This document shows, piece after piece, positions 23,948 through 33,330 of a DNA stretch of 53,683 bases. A program made the translations under genes and the position numbers. This stretch comes from Streptomyces sp. NRRL B-1347. Lineage in GTDB: Bacteria > Actinomycetota > Actinomycetes > Streptomycetales > Streptomycetaceae. Under the pieces are notes generated by a model, which searched no databases, was not told the origin of the DNA, and saw only the letters and a list, made by a program, of their open reading frames with translations. Each line of letters starts with the position of its first letter. The first letter of the stretch is position 1. The stretch spans positions 1-53,683 of the forward strand of contig NZ_JOJM01000057.1 of the NCBI RefSeq assembly GCF_000720325.1, read 5' to 3'.

Positions 23948-26059
23948 GTGACGCGCAGCGTGTACGTGACCGGGATCGACCGGGGCGACGGCCGCCAGGT
24001 CGTCGAGCTGGGAGTCATGGAACTCCTGACCCGCCAGGTGGACCGCGTGGGAGTCTTCCGCCCGCTCGTCCACGACGGACCGGACCGGCTCTTCGAGCTT
24101 CTGCGCGCCCGCTACCGGCTCTCCCAGGACCCGGCGTCCGTGTACGGCATGGACTACCACGAGGCCTCCGCGCTCCAGGCCGAGCGGGGCACCGACGAGC
24201 TGGTCTCCCAGCTCGTCGACCGCTTCCACCAGGTCGCGCGCTCCTACGACGTGGTCCTGGTGCTCGGCACCGACTTCGCCGCCACCCAGCTCCCCGACGA
24301 GCTGTCGCTCAACGCCCGGCTCGCGAACGAGTTCGGCGCCTCCGTCCTCGCCGTCGTCGGCGGCAAGAACCAGACCGCCGAGTCGGTGCGCGCCGAGACC
24401 CGCAACGCCTACCGCGCCTACGAGGCCCTGGGCTGCGACGTCCTCGCGGTGGTCACCAACCGCGTGGCCCCCGCCGACCGCGCCGAGATCCACGAGCACC
24501 TCGCCACCGGCCTGCCGGTGCCCTGCTACGTGCTGCCCGACGAGCCCGCCCTGGCCGCGCCGACCGTCGCGCAGATCACCCACGCGCTCGGCGGCAGGGT
24601 GCTCCTCGGCGACGACTCGGGCCTGGCCAGGGACGCCCTCGACTTCGTCTTCGGCGGCGCGATGCTGCCGACCTTCCTGAACGCCCTGACCCCGGGCTGC
24701 ATGGTCGTGACTCCCGGCGACCGCGCCGACCTGGTCGTCGGCGCGCTCGCCGCGCACAGCGCGGGCACCCCGCCGATCGCGGGCGTCCTGCTCACCCTGA
24801 ACGAGCAGCCGGGCCCGGAGATCCTGCGCCTGGCCGACCGGCTCGCGCCCGGCACGCCCGTGGTCGCGGTCGCCGGCGGCTCCTTCCCGACGGCCGGCGA
24901 ACTGTTCGCCCTGGAGGGCAAGCTGAACGCGGCGACGCCGCGCAAGGCGGAGACCGCCCTCGGCGTCTTCGAGCGGCACATCGACACCGCCGAGCTCCTG
25001 GAGCGCCTGTCGGTGTCCGGCAGCGACCGCGTCACGCCGATGATGTTCGAGCACAAGCTCCTGGAGCGGGCCCGCGCCGACCGCCGCCGCGTCGTCCTGC
25101 CCGAGGGCACCGAGGAGCGCGTCCTGCGCGCCGCCGACGTGCTGCTGCGCCGCGGCGTGTGCGACCTGACGCTGCTCGGCCCCGAGGAGGCCATCCGCAA
25201 GAAGGCCGCCGACCTCGGCGTGGACCTCGCGGACTCGCAGCTCGTCGACCCGCAGACGTCCGAGCTCCGCCAGCGCTTCGCCGAGGAGTACGCGCGCCTG
25301 CGCGCCCACAAGGGCGTGACCGTGGAGCTGGCGTACGACGTGGTGGCCGACGTGAACTACTTCGGCACGCTGATGGTGCAGGGCGGCCTCGCCGACGGCA
25401 TGGTGTCCGGCTCCGTGCACTCCACGGCCGCGACCATCCGCCCCGCCTTCGAGATCATCAAGACAAAGCCCGACGCGTCGATCGTGTCGTCCGTGTTCTT
25501 CATGTGCCTGGCCGACAAGGTCCTCGTGTACGGCGACTGCGCGGTCAACCCCGACCCGAACGCCACCCAGCTCGCGGACATCGCCGTGCAGTCCGCGGGC
25601 ACGGCCGCGCAGTTCGGCGTCGAGCCGCGCATCGCGATGCTGTCGTACTCCACCGGCACCTCCGGCTCGGGCGCCGACGTCGACAAGGTCCGCGAGGCCA
25701 CCGAGCTGGTCCGCGGCCAGCGCCCGGACCTGAAGATCGAGGGCCCGATCCAGTACGACGCCGCCGTCGAGCCGTCCGTGGCCGCCACCAAGCTGCCGGG
25801 CTCCGCCGTCGCGGGCCAGGCCAGCGTCCTGGTCTTCCCCGACCTGAACACCGGCAACAACACCTACAAGGCCGTGCAGCGCTCGGCCGGCGCGATCGCC
25901 GTCGGCCCGGTGCTCCAGGGCCTGCGCAAGCCCGTCAACGACCTGTCCCGCGGCGCGCTCGTCCAGGACATCGTGAACACGGTCGCCATCACGGCGATCC
26001 AGGCCCAGACCCCCACCCAGTCCTCCCCCCAGTCCCCCACCGAGAAGGCCCCCCAGTGA
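23948..26059 (+). CDS. pta: Phosphate acetyltransferase, long form
   Basis: 703 residues. It converts acetyl-CoA and phosphate to acetyl phosphate and CoA. Three parts are visible: an N-terminal BioD-like P-loop-related domain (about 1-210), a DRTGG domain (about 215-330), and the catalytic PTA_PTB domain (about 370-695: [76 protein letters not shown]). GTG 23948 has GGAG about 9 nt upstream. ackA overlaps its stop by 4 bp, so the acetate pathway is translationally coupled. Confidence 0.94.
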   Translation: MTRSVYVTGIDRGDGRQVVELGVMELLTRQVDRVGVFRPLVHDGPDRLFELLRARYRLSQDPASVYGMDYHEASALQAERGTDELVSQLVDRFHQVARSYDVVLVLGTDFAATQLPDELSLNARLANEFGASVLAVVGGKNQTAESVRAETRNAYRAYEALGCDVLAVVTNRVAPADRAEIHEHLATGLPVPCYVLPDEPALAAPTVAQITHALGGRVLLGDDSGLARDALDFVFGGAMLPTFLNALTPGCMVVTPGDRADLVVGALAAHSAGTPPIAGVLLTLNEQPGPEILRLADRLAPGTPVVAVAGGSFPTAGELFALEGKLNAATPRKAETALGVFERHIDTAELLERLSVSGSDRVTPMMFEHKLLERARADRRRVVLPEGTEERVLRAADVLLRRGVCDLTLLGPEEAIRKKAADLGVDLADSQLVDPQTSELRQRFAEEYARLRAHKGVTVELAYDVVADVNYFGTLMVQGGLADGMVSGSVHSTAATIRPAFEIIKTKPDASIVSSVFFMCLADKVLVYGDCAVNPDPNATQLADIAVQSAGTAAQFGVEPRIAMLSYSTGTSGSGADVDKVREATELVRGQRPDLKIEGPIQYDAAVEPSVAATKLPGSAVAGQASVLVFPDLNTGNNTYKAVQRSAGAIAVGPVLQGLRKPVNDLSRGALVQDIVNTVAITAIQAQTPTQSSPQSPTEKAPQ

Positions 26060-27267
26060 GCTCGTCCCGTGTCCTCGTCCTCAACTCCGGCTCGTCGTCG
26101 GTGAAGTACCAGCTCCTCGACATGGCGGACAACAGCCGCCTGGCCATGGGCCTCGTCGAGCGCATCGGCGAGGAGACCTCCCGGCTGAAGCACACCCCGC
26201 TGACGGGCGGCGGCGCCGAGCGCGAGCGCACCGGGCCGATCGCCGACCACGAGGCCGCCCTGAAGGCCGTCGCGGAGGAGCTGGCCGCGGACGGGCTCGG
26301 CCTCGACTCGCCCGAGCTGGCCGCGATCGGCCACCGCGTCGTGCACGGCGGCCTGAAGTTCACCGAGCCCACGGTCATCGACGACGCGGTCCTCGCCGAG
26401 ATCGAGCGCCTGGTGCCGGTGGCCCCGCTGCACAACCCCGCCAACATCACCGGCATCCGCACGGCCCAGGCGCTGCGCCCGGACCTGCCCCAGGTCGCCG
26501 TCTTCGACACCGCCTTCCACACGACGATGCCGGAGGCGGCCGCCCGCTACGCGATCGACGTGGCCACCGCCGACGAGCACCGCGTACGCCGGTACGGCTT
26601 CCACGGCACCTCGCACGCGTACGTGTCGCGGGCGACCGCGGAGCTGCTCGGCAAGGCCCCCGAGGACGTGAACGTCATCGTCCTGCACCTCGGCAACGGC
26701 GCCTCCGCGTCCGCCGTGCGCGGCGGCCGGTGCGTGGACACCTCCATGGGCCTCACGCCTTTGGAGGGGCTCGTGATGGGTACGCGTTCCGGAGACCTGG
26801 ATCCGGCCGTGATCTTCCACCTGGCGCGGGTCGGCGGCCTTTCCATCGACGAAATCGACACGCTCCTCAACAAGAAGAGCGGCCTTATCGGCCTGTGCGG
26901 CGACAACGACATGCGGGAGATCCGCCGCCGCATCGACGAGGGCGACGAACAGGCCCGACTCGCCTTCGACATCTACATTCACCGCCTGAAGAAGTACATC
27001 GGCGCCTATTACGCGGTTCTCGGCCGGGTGGACGCCATCGCCTTCACGGCGGGCGTCGGCGAGAACGCGGCGCCGGTGCGCGAGGCCGCCGTGGCGGGCC
27101 TGGAGGAGCTGGGCCTCGCGGTGGACGGCGACCTCAACGCGGTGCGGAGCGACCAGCCGCGGCTGATCTCCCCCGAGTACGCCCGGGTGAAGGTCGCGGT
27201 CGTACCGACCGACGAAGAACTGGAAATCGCCGCACAGACTTATGCGCTGGCAGGAAAGAACAGCTGA
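26056..27267 (+). CDS. ackA: Acetate kinase
   Basis: 403 residues. It makes ATP and acetate from acetyl phosphate and ADP, or runs in reverse to assimilate acetate. ASKHA-fold motifs are the N-terminal VLVLNSGSSSVKYQLLD, the substrate loop GHRVVHGG, VFDTAFHTTMP, YGFHGTSHAYV, HLGNGASASAV and DTSMGLTPLEGLVMGTRSGDLDP, and the C-terminal FTAGVGENA. The start is GTG within the pta stop (GTGA). Confidence 0.95.
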   Translation: MSSSRVLVLNSGSSSVKYQLLDMADNSRLAMGLVERIGEETSRLKHTPLTGGGAERERTGPIADHEAALKAVAEELAADGLGLDSPELAAIGHRVVHGGLKFTEPTVIDDAVLAEIERLVPVAPLHNPANITGIRTAQALRPDLPQVAVFDTAFHTTMPEAAARYAIDVATADEHRVRRYGFHGTSHAYVSRATAELLGKAPEDVNVIVLHLGNGASASAVRGGRCVDTSMGLTPLEGLVMGTRSGDLDPAVIFHLARVGGLSIDEIDTLLNKKSGLIGLCGDNDMREIRRRIDEGDEQARLAFDIYIHRLKKYIGAYYAVLGRVDAIAFTAGVGENAAPVREAAVAGLEELGLAVDGDLNAVRSDQPRLISPEYARVKVAVVPTDEELEIAAQTYALAGKNS

Positions 27268-27290
27268 GCACCCGGCCGCCCATTTGTATC

Positions 27291-27312
27291 TTCCGCCAGA
27301 CGGAATATTCCG
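27291..27312 (+). promoter_or_regulatory. Palindromic element upstream of pyk
   Basis: TTCCG (27291-27295), CGGAA (27301-27305) and the perfect 12-bp palindrome CGGAATATTCCG (27301-27312) form three alternating half-sites in an A/T-rich stretch just upstream of the pyk promoter. It is a likely operator; the binding protein is unknown. Confidence 0.5.
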
Positions 27313-27328
27313 TAGCGAAACAAACCGA

Positions 27329-27334
27329 TAGGAT
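27329..27334 (+). promoter_or_regulatory. -10 box suggesting a leaderless pyk transcript
   Basis: TAGGAT ends 7 nt before the ATG at 27342, so transcription would begin at or next to the start codon. No Shine-Dalgarno precedes that ATG. Leaderless transcripts are common in streptomycetes. Confidence 0.5.
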
Positions 27335-27341
27335 CGCCCTC

Positions 27342-28772
27342 ATGCGCCGTTCCAAAATCGTCTGCACCCTGGGTCCCGCCGTCGACTCCGAGGACCAGCT
27401 CGTCTCGCTGATCGAAGCCGGCATGAACGTGGCCCGCTTCAACTTCAGCCACGGCACGCACGCCGAGCACCAGGGGCGGTACGACCGCGTCCGGGCCGCG
27501 GCGGAGCGCACCGGTCGCGCCATCGGCGTCCTCGCCGACCTCCAGGGCCCGAAGATCCGCCTGGAGACCTTCGCCGAGGGCCCGGTCGAGCTGGTGCGCG
27601 GTGACGAGTTCACCATCACCACCGAGGACGTGCCCGGCGACAAGTCGATCTGCGGAACGACGTACAAGGGCCTGCCCGGCGACGTCACCAAGGGCGACCA
27701 GGTCCTCATCAACGACGGCAACGTCGAGCTGAAGGTCGTCGAGATCGACGGACCGCGCGTCAAGACGATCGTCGTCGAGGGCGGCGTCATCTCGGACCAC
27801 AAGGGCATCAACCTGCCCGGCGCGGCCGTGAACGTGCCCGCGCTCTCCGAGAAGGACATCGACGACCTGCGCTTCGCCCTGGCGATGGGCTGCGACATGG
27901 TCGCCCTGTCCTTCGTGCGCGACGCGGACGACGTGAAGGACGTCCACAAGGTGATGGACGAGGAGGGCCGCCGGGTCCCCGTCATCGCCAAGGTGGAGAA
28001 GCCGCAGGCCGTCGAGAACATGGCGGACGTCGTGGCGGCGTTCGACGGCGTCATGGTCGCGCGCGGCGACCTGGCCGTCGAGTACCCCCTCGAAAAGGTC
28101 CCGATGGTGCAGAAGCGCCTCGTGGAGATGTGCCGCCGCAACGCCAAGCCGGTGATCGTCGCGACCCAGATGATGGAGTCGATGATCACCAACTCCCGCC
28201 CCACGCGCGCCGAGGCGTCCGACGTCGCCAACGCGATCCTGGACGGCGCGGACGCGGTCATGCTGTCGGCCGAGTCCAGCGTGGGCGCGTACCCGATCGA
28301 GACGGTCAAGACCATGTCGAAGATCGTCACGGCGGCCGAGGAGGAGCTCCTCTCCAAGGGCCTCCAGCCGCTGGTGCCCGGCAAGAAGCCGCGTACGCAG
28401 GGCGGTTCGGTGGCCCGCGCCGCCTGTGAGATCGCGGACTTCCTCGACGGCAAGGCCCTGGTGGCCTTCACCAAGTCCGGTGACACCGCACGGCGCCTCT
28501 CCCGCTACCGCGCGGCCCAGCCGATCCTGGCCTTCACCACGGACCAGGAGACCCGCAACCAGCTCGCGCTGAGCTGGGGCGTGGAGTCCTTCGTCGTCCC
28601 GCACGTCGACAACACCGACGCGATGGTCGAGCTCGTGGACGCCGAGCTGCTCAAGCTCAAGCGCTACAACGAGGGCGACACCATGGTCATCACCGCGGGC
28701 TCGCCCCCCGGCGTCCCCGGCACCACGAACATGGTCCGGGTGCACCACCTGGGCAACGGCTGCCGCGACTGA
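27342..28772 (+). CDS. pyk: Pyruvate kinase
   Basis: 476 residues. It converts phosphoenolpyruvate and ADP to pyruvate and ATP. The N-terminal MRRSKIVCTLGPAVDSEDQLVSLIEAGMNVARFNFSHG gives the nucleotide and substrate residues. Further motifs are the B-domain (about 70-170), IAKVEKPQAVENM with the catalytic Lys, VMVARGDLAVEYPLEKVPMVQK, and ATQMMESMITNSRPTRAEASDVANAILDGADAVMLSAE. The C-terminal allosteric domain is complete. It follows ackA after 74 bp, with its own promoter-like region. Together with divergent pfkA it places two irreversible glycolytic steps next to acetate overflow genes. Confidence 0.95.
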   Translation: MRRSKIVCTLGPAVDSEDQLVSLIEAGMNVARFNFSHGTHAEHQGRYDRVRAAAERTGRAIGVLADLQGPKIRLETFAEGPVELVRGDEFTITTEDVPGDKSICGTTYKGLPGDVTKGDQVLINDGNVELKVVEIDGPRVKTIVVEGGVISDHKGINLPGAAVNVPALSEKDIDDLRFALAMGCDMVALSFVRDADDVKDVHKVMDEEGRRVPVIAKVEKPQAVENMADVVAAFDGVMVARGDLAVEYPLEKVPMVQKRLVEMCRRNAKPVIVATQMMESMITNSRPTRAEASDVANAILDGADAVMLSAESSVGAYPIETVKTMSKIVTAAEEELLSKGLQPLVPGKKPRTQGGSVARAACEIADFLDGKALVAFTKSGDTARRLSRYRAAQPILAFTTDQETRNQLALSWGVESFVVPHVDNTDAMVELVDAELLKLKRYNEGDTMVITAGSPPGVPGTTNMVRVHHLGNGCRD

Positions 28773-28805
28773 CGTCGTCGGGCGGTGAGAAGCAGACAGT
28801 GAGCA

Positions 28806-28839
28806 GAGGAGGGCACCCCCGGCCGGGGGTGCCCTCCTC
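28806..28839 (+). terminator. Terminator after pyk
   Basis: Perfect 34-bp palindrome with two 17-bp halves (28806-28822 and 28823-28839), starting 34 bp after the pyk stop. It also lies directly past the stop of the convergent secreted-protein operon and can serve both. Confidence 0.9.
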
Positions 28840-28853
28840 GCGTTCCGGGCGGT

Positions 28854-30242
28854 TCAGTCGGTGATCGACTGGTGCAGGCCGGGGATGGTGAGTTCGCCGC
28901 CGAACTGGCCCGCCTGCTGGACCTTCACATTGGTGAAGTAGATCAGCGGCAGATTCAGCGGCGGCGGGTGCTCCGGGTCGAAGGTGACCGGGATCAGGCC
29001 GAACAGATTGCCGGAGATGCGCTCCGTGTACATCGTCGTGTCGCCCTTGCGGATCGTGGACGTGGAGCCCTTGGCGGCCTGGACGTGGTACTTCTTGCCA
29101 CCCGGGCCGTCGACGATCTGGTGCAGGTCCCCGATGTCCGTACCGCCGCTGATGATGTACTTCAGCGCCTGCTTGGTCTGGCCGTTGGGCATCTTCAGGT
29201 TCACGACGCCCTTGTAGTCGGCCCCCTTGAGCAGCAGGGAACTGGCCTCCAGGTGCCACGGCTGGTTCGGGATCGGCGCGGGCGACTGCTCGTCGTCGCC
29301 GTCCACCTTCTTCTCCACGACGCACGGGAACGGCTTCTTGCCGTTCTCGTCCGGGGCCATGGGGTCCTCGGACTCCTCCGGGTCGGGCTCCTCCTGGCCG
29401 CCGTCGGCCTTGTCTTCGGCCTTGTCGTCGATCTTGTCCTTGGCCTTGTCGGCCTCGTCCTTGGCCTTGTCGGCTTCGTCCTCGGCCTTGTCCCGGATGT
29501 CGTCGGCGGTGTCCTTCGCCTTGTCCGCGGCGCCCTCGACCGGCTCGGTGGCCTTGCCGTCCCTGCTGCCGCCGCCCTTGATGTCCTCGGGGTCCTTGGA
29601 CTCGGACGGCTTCGGGGCCGGGGACTCCTTCTCGCGCTCGCCCGGCGTGAGGAGGTCCTTGAGGGCGTCGCCGACACCCAGCGGGTCGAGGGGGTTCGTG
29701 GGCTTGGACGGCTCCGGGGCCTTGGTACCGGCCTCGCCGGTCCTGTCGGCCCCGGACTCCGGCTTATCGGCCCCGGACTCCGGCTCGTCGGGCTTGTCGG
29801 GCGTCTCCGCGGACGGCGGAGACGTCGGCTTGTCCGCCTCCTCCTTCTTCTTCGCGTCCTCGGCCCGCTTCCGCGCGTCCTCGGCCTGCTTCTTGCGCTC
29901 GGCTTCCTTCTTGGCCTTGTCCGCCGCGGCCTTCTCGGCCGCTGCCTTGTCCGCGGCGGCCTTCTCGGCGGCGTCCTTCTCCGCGTCCTTGGACTGCTCG
30001 TCCGGAGCCGTCACGCACGGCCCGTCCTGGAAGGGGTTCTCGGGCACGCCCGGCTTCGCCTGGGCGAGCTGCGGCGTCAGCCCCATCCCCATGAGGACGG
30101 CGGTGGGCATGGCCGCGAGGGCCACCACCTTGCCGACGGGTACACGAGTCAACAGCGGCTTCTTGGGGGCCGCGTGCCGCGGCCCCGTTCTCCCGCGGGA
30201 CGTGACCGCATCGGTCCCGCGGCGCACCTCGTCAGTCGGCAC
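28854..30242 (-). CDS. Secreted Lys/Ala/Glu-rich protein with DUF6230-like C-terminal domain
   Basis: 462 residues. A basic N-terminal stretch precedes a hydrophobic signal (about 35-60, ending LAQAKPG). The middle (about 75-330) is low-complexity Lys/Ala/Glu/Pro sequence with two helical, probably coiled-coil blocks (ADKAAAEKAAADKAKKEAER and repeated DKAKDEADKAKD). The C-terminal part (about 335-462) is a folded-looking domain. Its last about 30 residues (FTNVKVQQAGQF...IPGLHQSI) align with the end of the DUF6230 protein of the same operon. GTG 30242 has GGGAGG 4-5 nt upstream and overlaps the DUF6114 gene by 11 bp. Function unknown; perhaps a wall-spanning surface protein. Confidence 0.78.
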   Translation of the reverse strand: MPTDEVRRGTDAVTSRGRTGPRHAAPKKPLLTRVPVGKVVALAAMPTAVLMGMGLTPQLAQAKPGVPENPFQDGPCVTAPDEQSKDAEKDAAEKAAADKAAAEKAAADKAKKEAERKKQAEDARKRAEDAKKKEEADKPTSPPSAETPDKPDEPESGADKPESGADRTGEAGTKAPEPSKPTNPLDPLGVGDALKDLLTPGEREKESPAPKPSESKDPEDIKGGGSRDGKATEPVEGAADKAKDTADDIRDKAEDEADKAKDEADKAKDKIDDKAEDKADGGQEEPDPEESEDPMAPDENGKKPFPCVVEKKVDGDDEQSPAPIPNQPWHLEASSLLLKGADYKGVVNLKMPNGQTKQALKYIISGGTDIGDLHQIVDGPGGKKYHVQAAKGSTSTIRKGDTTMYTERISGNLFGLIPVTFDPEHPPPLNLPLIYFTNVKVQQAGQFGGELTIPGLHQSITD

Positions 30243-30810
30243 GGTGCCTCCCGTTCGTCCCGTTGCTCGGGCTCGTTCCTGACAAGTCGTCGGTCATGCC
30301 GCCCGCGCCGGGTGCCGCCTCGTGCGCGGCTCCCGCCGCCGCTTGCGGGGCACCGCCGTCGAAGGCCCTGGCGTCCGGCGCCTTCGCGCGCCGTCTCACG
30401 GGCCTCTGCGGCTTCTCGTGCACCCAGGAGATGCCGAGCGCGCCGCCGATGAGAGCGAGCAGGAAGCCCATGACGAACCCGCCGAAGTTGGACACCACCA
30501 GGGAGACCAGGGCGAGCAGGATCGCCGCGACGCCCGCGAACACGCGGGACTGCGGCTGGAACCACATGGTCAGGCCGAGCACGACCAGCAGCACGCCGAT
30601 GATCAGCGATCCGGCCCCGGCGGTGGTCGCCATCCGGATCGTCAGGGTGCCGAGCGTGAGGTTCGCGTACGGGAAGTACATGATCGGGATGCCGCCGAGC
30701 AGGGTCAGCAGGCCGCCCCAGAACGGGCGCCGGCCGCGCCACCCCCGGAAACTCCGGCGCATCCGGCCGAGCTTGCTACCACCAAGGCCCACTTGCGCTT
30801 CGGCGCTCAT
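30232..30810 (-). CDS. DUF6114 integral membrane protein
   Basis: 192 residues. A basic N-terminus is followed by four hydrophobic segments (about 30-50, 58-80, 84-104 and 106-128) containing FWGGLLTLLGGIPIMYFPY and LGTLTIRMATTAGAGSLIIGVLL. A cytoplasmic, Ala/Pro-rich C-terminal tail follows. It sits between the DUF6230 gene and the secreted-protein gene, overlapping the latter. DUF6114 and DUF6230 proteins are regularly neighbours in actinobacteria; the membrane protein may anchor or export its two partners. No reaction is known. Confidence 0.82.
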   Translation of the reverse strand: MSAEAQVGLGGSKLGRMRRSFRGWRGRRPFWGGLLTLLGGIPIMYFPYANLTLGTLTIRMATTAGAGSLIIGVLLVVLGLTMWFQPQSRVFAGVAAILLALVSLVVSNFGGFVMGFLLALIGGALGISWVHEKPQRPVRRRAKAPDARAFDGGAPQAAAGAAHEAAPGAGGMTDDLSGTSPSNGTNGRHRAD

Positions 30811-31019
30811 GTCGTACAGCTCCTCGGGTACGGCGTTTGGTTCTGTGTGTCGGATGCGGGCACGGGGACCGCAGCTCGGAGAGGTGCGGCGCCCCCGCGC
30901 CCGGCCGTTCGGCGCAACGAGTGCGGCTCAGACAGCAAGTGCCCCGGCAGTGGCCTCGACTGCGGCTCGGTGAAGCGAAGCGGTTGAGTGAGGCTGGGGA
31001 GACCGGGGCGGCAACTGCC

Positions 31020-31661
31020 TCAGTAGCACTCGTGCTTGCCCTTCTTGACCGACATGTGCAGGCCGGAGAGCTTGAAGGTGCCCGCACTCGTCGCCCACGC
31101 ACGCTGCTTGACGTCGGTGAAGCGCACCTTGTCGGCCTGCTGCGCGAACGAGTCCGGTACGTACTTCCGGTGCTGGGGCTCGTCGCCCTTGTCACCCGGG
31201 TTCGGGCCGGGGCCCTTCGTCGTGCGGTCGATCGAGACACCGATGTCGACGTTGGTGAACGTCGCGTTGGCCCTCAGATCGTCGGCGTCGATGTAGAGCT
31301 TCTTGGCCTCGACGCGCGGACCGCCCTCGCCACCGGCCGTGAGCTTCATCGACACGTTGCCGAAGAGCGGGACCGGAACGACCACGGACTGGCAGAGATT
31401 GGTGATCTTCGCCGAGTCCATGCCGACGACGGCGACCGGGTGCTTGCCCGAAGCGCCGGTGTCCATGGCGCCGTACTGGACGAACCCCTTGCCGTCGAGC
31501 TGCTTCGCGGTCACCTTGAACTGCTGACCGGACACACTGAACGATGCCGCGAGCGCACCCTGCGAGAGGGCCACGCCTATCGCGGCCGTCGCCGCGACGC
31601 TCGGCACCATGACCACGGCGAACCGCTTCCATCTGGTTCCGCCACGAGCCACGGACTCCAT
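31020..31661 (-). CDS. DUF6230 secreted protein
   Basis: 213 residues. A signal/anchor segment is at about 14-38 (FAVVMVPSVAATAAIGVALSQGALAASF). The mature part is rich in alternating beta-strand-like sequence (QFKVTAKQLDGKGFVQYG, VEAKKLYIDADDLRANATFTNVDIGV) and ends FTDVKQRAWATSAGTFKLSGLHMSV. Related proteins have been labelled cholesterol esterase, but no lipase serine motif is visible, so I do not use that name. ATG 31661 has AAGGAGGA upstream. It is first in a three-gene operon; a 209-bp gap to the next gene contains nothing I can identify. Confidence 0.82.
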   Translation of the reverse strand: MESVARGGTRWKRFAVVMVPSVAATAAIGVALSQGALAASFSVSGQQFKVTAKQLDGKGFVQYGAMDTGASGKHPVAVVGMDSAKITNLCQSVVVPVPLFGNVSMKLTAGGEGGPRVEAKKLYIDADDLRANATFTNVDIGVSIDRTTKGPGPNPGDKGDEPQHRKYVPDSFAQQADKVRFTDVKQRAWATSAGTFKLSGLHMSVKKGKHECY

Positions 31662-32361
31662 GACTTTCCTCCTTCGCGGACGTACATCTCCGTCCCGCTG
31701 ATCCCGAGGGGTCGGTGCAGCGGAGCGGGGATGGGAGAGGTGCTACGTCCTCGGTCAGGAGAGCGCCCGCGTCGACAGGCGCAGCGCGCCTGGGTCACCG
31801 GCGATCACCCCCGAGCGACAACCACTGGTCGCGCCTGACGCATCACGCACAACCTGCCGGACAGGCCCTGCCGCATCGGCGGGCAGAGACCCCCCTGTCC
31901 CAGACCGGCGACGGCGTCGCCGGCCTACTCGGTGGGGACCCAGAAATCCCGTCTCCCGAATGGCTGTCGGGCTGCGGGCAACGGACCGAGCGTGGCCGAT
32001 CGTGGTGCATTCTCGGCGCCCGCACAAGGGGGTTCATTACTGACCGGTAACGGTCGGATAACCACGGCTTGACGGCCTGACATCGGTCAGCGACACACGG
32101 TGGTTTCAACAGACCGGGAAGATCCGGATATTGGCGAACAGAATTGGACAGAATGGCGCTTCGGACTTACTCCAAGTAACAGTGGCCGCGTTTGCCAAGA
32201 TTTGGCAAAACGCGGCCACTGTGGCACTGCGGGAACAGACTTTTCACTTGGACACCACGCGCCCCGGCCCGGCGCGACCGGTCAGCGGACAGATCGCCGG
32301 GCAGGCCGGGGCAAATCCGGCGGAATACCGGACTCCGGGCGCATCGCACCCGGAGGTCGCC
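31662..32361. other. 700-bp intergenic region with palindromes
   Basis: No credible gene on either strand. It holds the presumed promoter of the DUF6230 operon, the dyad TTACTGACCGGTAA (32037-32050), a second dyad CTGAC-ATCG-GTCAG (32077-32090), and the long stem-loop at 32181-32220. If the dyads belong to the DUF6230 promoter, its transcript would have a leader of some 300 nt or more. Confidence 0.6.
32181..32220 (-). terminator. Long stem-loop after the CnoX-like gene
   Basis: Outer arms AGTGGCCGCG (32181-32190) and CGCGGCCACT (32211-32220) enclose inner arms TTTGCCAA and TTGGCAAA, giving an 18-bp stem with one bulged A and a tiny loop. It lies about 140 bp past the stop codon at 32362 and probably ends that transcript. 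Confidence 0.6.
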
Positions 32362-33330
32362 TCAGAAGAGCACCCGGGCGAGCGCCGTGCGCGCCGCCGT
32401 CACGCGCGGGTCGTCCGCGCCCACCACCTCGAAGAGTTCGAGGAGGCGCACGCGGGCCGCGTCGCGCTCGTCACCCGCCGTGCGCCGGACCGTCTCGACC
32501 AGGCGCCCGAAGGCGTCCTCGACGTGCCCGCCGACCAGGTCGAGGTCGGCCGCCGCGATCTGCGCCGCGGCGTCGCCCGGCTTCTCCGCGGCGTCCTTGC
32601 GAACGGCGGCCGGGTCCAACTCCTGGACACGGCGCAGGAGTTGGGCCTGGGCGAGGCCGAGCTTGGCCTCGGTGTTGCCGGGGTCGTCGCTCAGCACGTT
32701 CTCGTACGCCTGGACGGCGCCGCCCAAGTCGCCCGCGTCCAGGGCCCGGACGGCGGCCTCGAGCGCGGCGTCGTACGGACCCGCGGGGACGGGCGCGGGC
32801 TCCGCGCTCTCGGGGGCGTCCGCGTCGACGGTCAGACCGGTGAGCCCGAAGCGCTCCTCCGCGACCTGGACCAGCTGGTCCAGGGTCTGGCGGATCTGCG
32901 CCTCGGGGGCCGCGCCCTGGAAGAGCGGCAGGGCCTGGCCCGCGACCACCGCGAACACCGCGGGGATGCCCTGCACGCCGAACTGCTGCATCAACATCTG
33001 GTTCGCGTCGACGTCGATCTTCGCGAGCAGGAAACGGCCGTTGTACTCCTGCGTCAGCCGCTCGAGGAGCGGGCTGAGCTGCTTGCACGGCTCGCACCAC
33101 TCGGCCCAGAAGTCGATGACGACGGGCACTTCGGTGGAACGCTGCAGGACGTCGCGCTCGAAACCCGCCTCGTCGACGTCGATGACGAGACTCGCGGGGG
33201 TGACGGCCCCGCCACCGCCCTGCCTGGCCGCTTCGGCGCGCGCCTGCTCCGCCTTCGCCTTGGCCTCCTGGGCCGCCTTCACCGCGGCGAGGTCGACGAC
33301 TCCGCTCATGGACATGTTCCGTGGCTGCAT
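32362..33330 (-). CDS. CnoX-like thioredoxin/TPR co-chaperone
   Basis: 322 residues. A charged N-terminal helix (about 15-40) is followed by a thioredoxin domain (about 48-155) with FWAEWCEPCKQLSPLLERL, that is active site Cys-Glu-Pro-Cys, and the cis-proline QGIPAVFAV. C-terminal tetratricopeptide-type helices (about 190-320) follow. This is the YbbN/CnoX architecture; such proteins bind substrate proteins and hand them to chaperones. In E. coli the redox cysteines are degenerate, but here both are present, so reductase activity is likely. ATG 33330 has GGGGGAGG 8 nt upstream. The downstream gap to the TetR gene (33331-33700) shows no gene. Confidence 0.87.
   Translation of the reverse strand: MQPRNMSMSGVVDLAAVKAAQEAKAKAEQARAEAARQGGGGAVTPASLVIDVDEAGFERDVLQRSTEVPVVIDFWAEWCEPCKQLSPLLERLTQEYNGRFLLAKIDVDANQMLMQQFGVQGIPAVFAVVAGQALPLFQGAAPEAQIRQTLDQLVQVAEERFGLTGLTVDADAPESAEPAPVPAGPYDAALEAAVRALDAGDLGGAVQAYENVLSDDPGNTEAKLGLAQAQLLRRVQELDPAAVRKDAAEKPGDAAAQIAAADLDLVGGHVEDAFGRLVETVRRTAGDERDAARVRLLELFEVVGADDPRVTAARTALARVLF

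Noticed and set aside
31020..31661. Cholesterol esterase for the DUF6230 protein
   Set aside because: No GxSxG or other lipase motif; the label on relatives seems unsupported.
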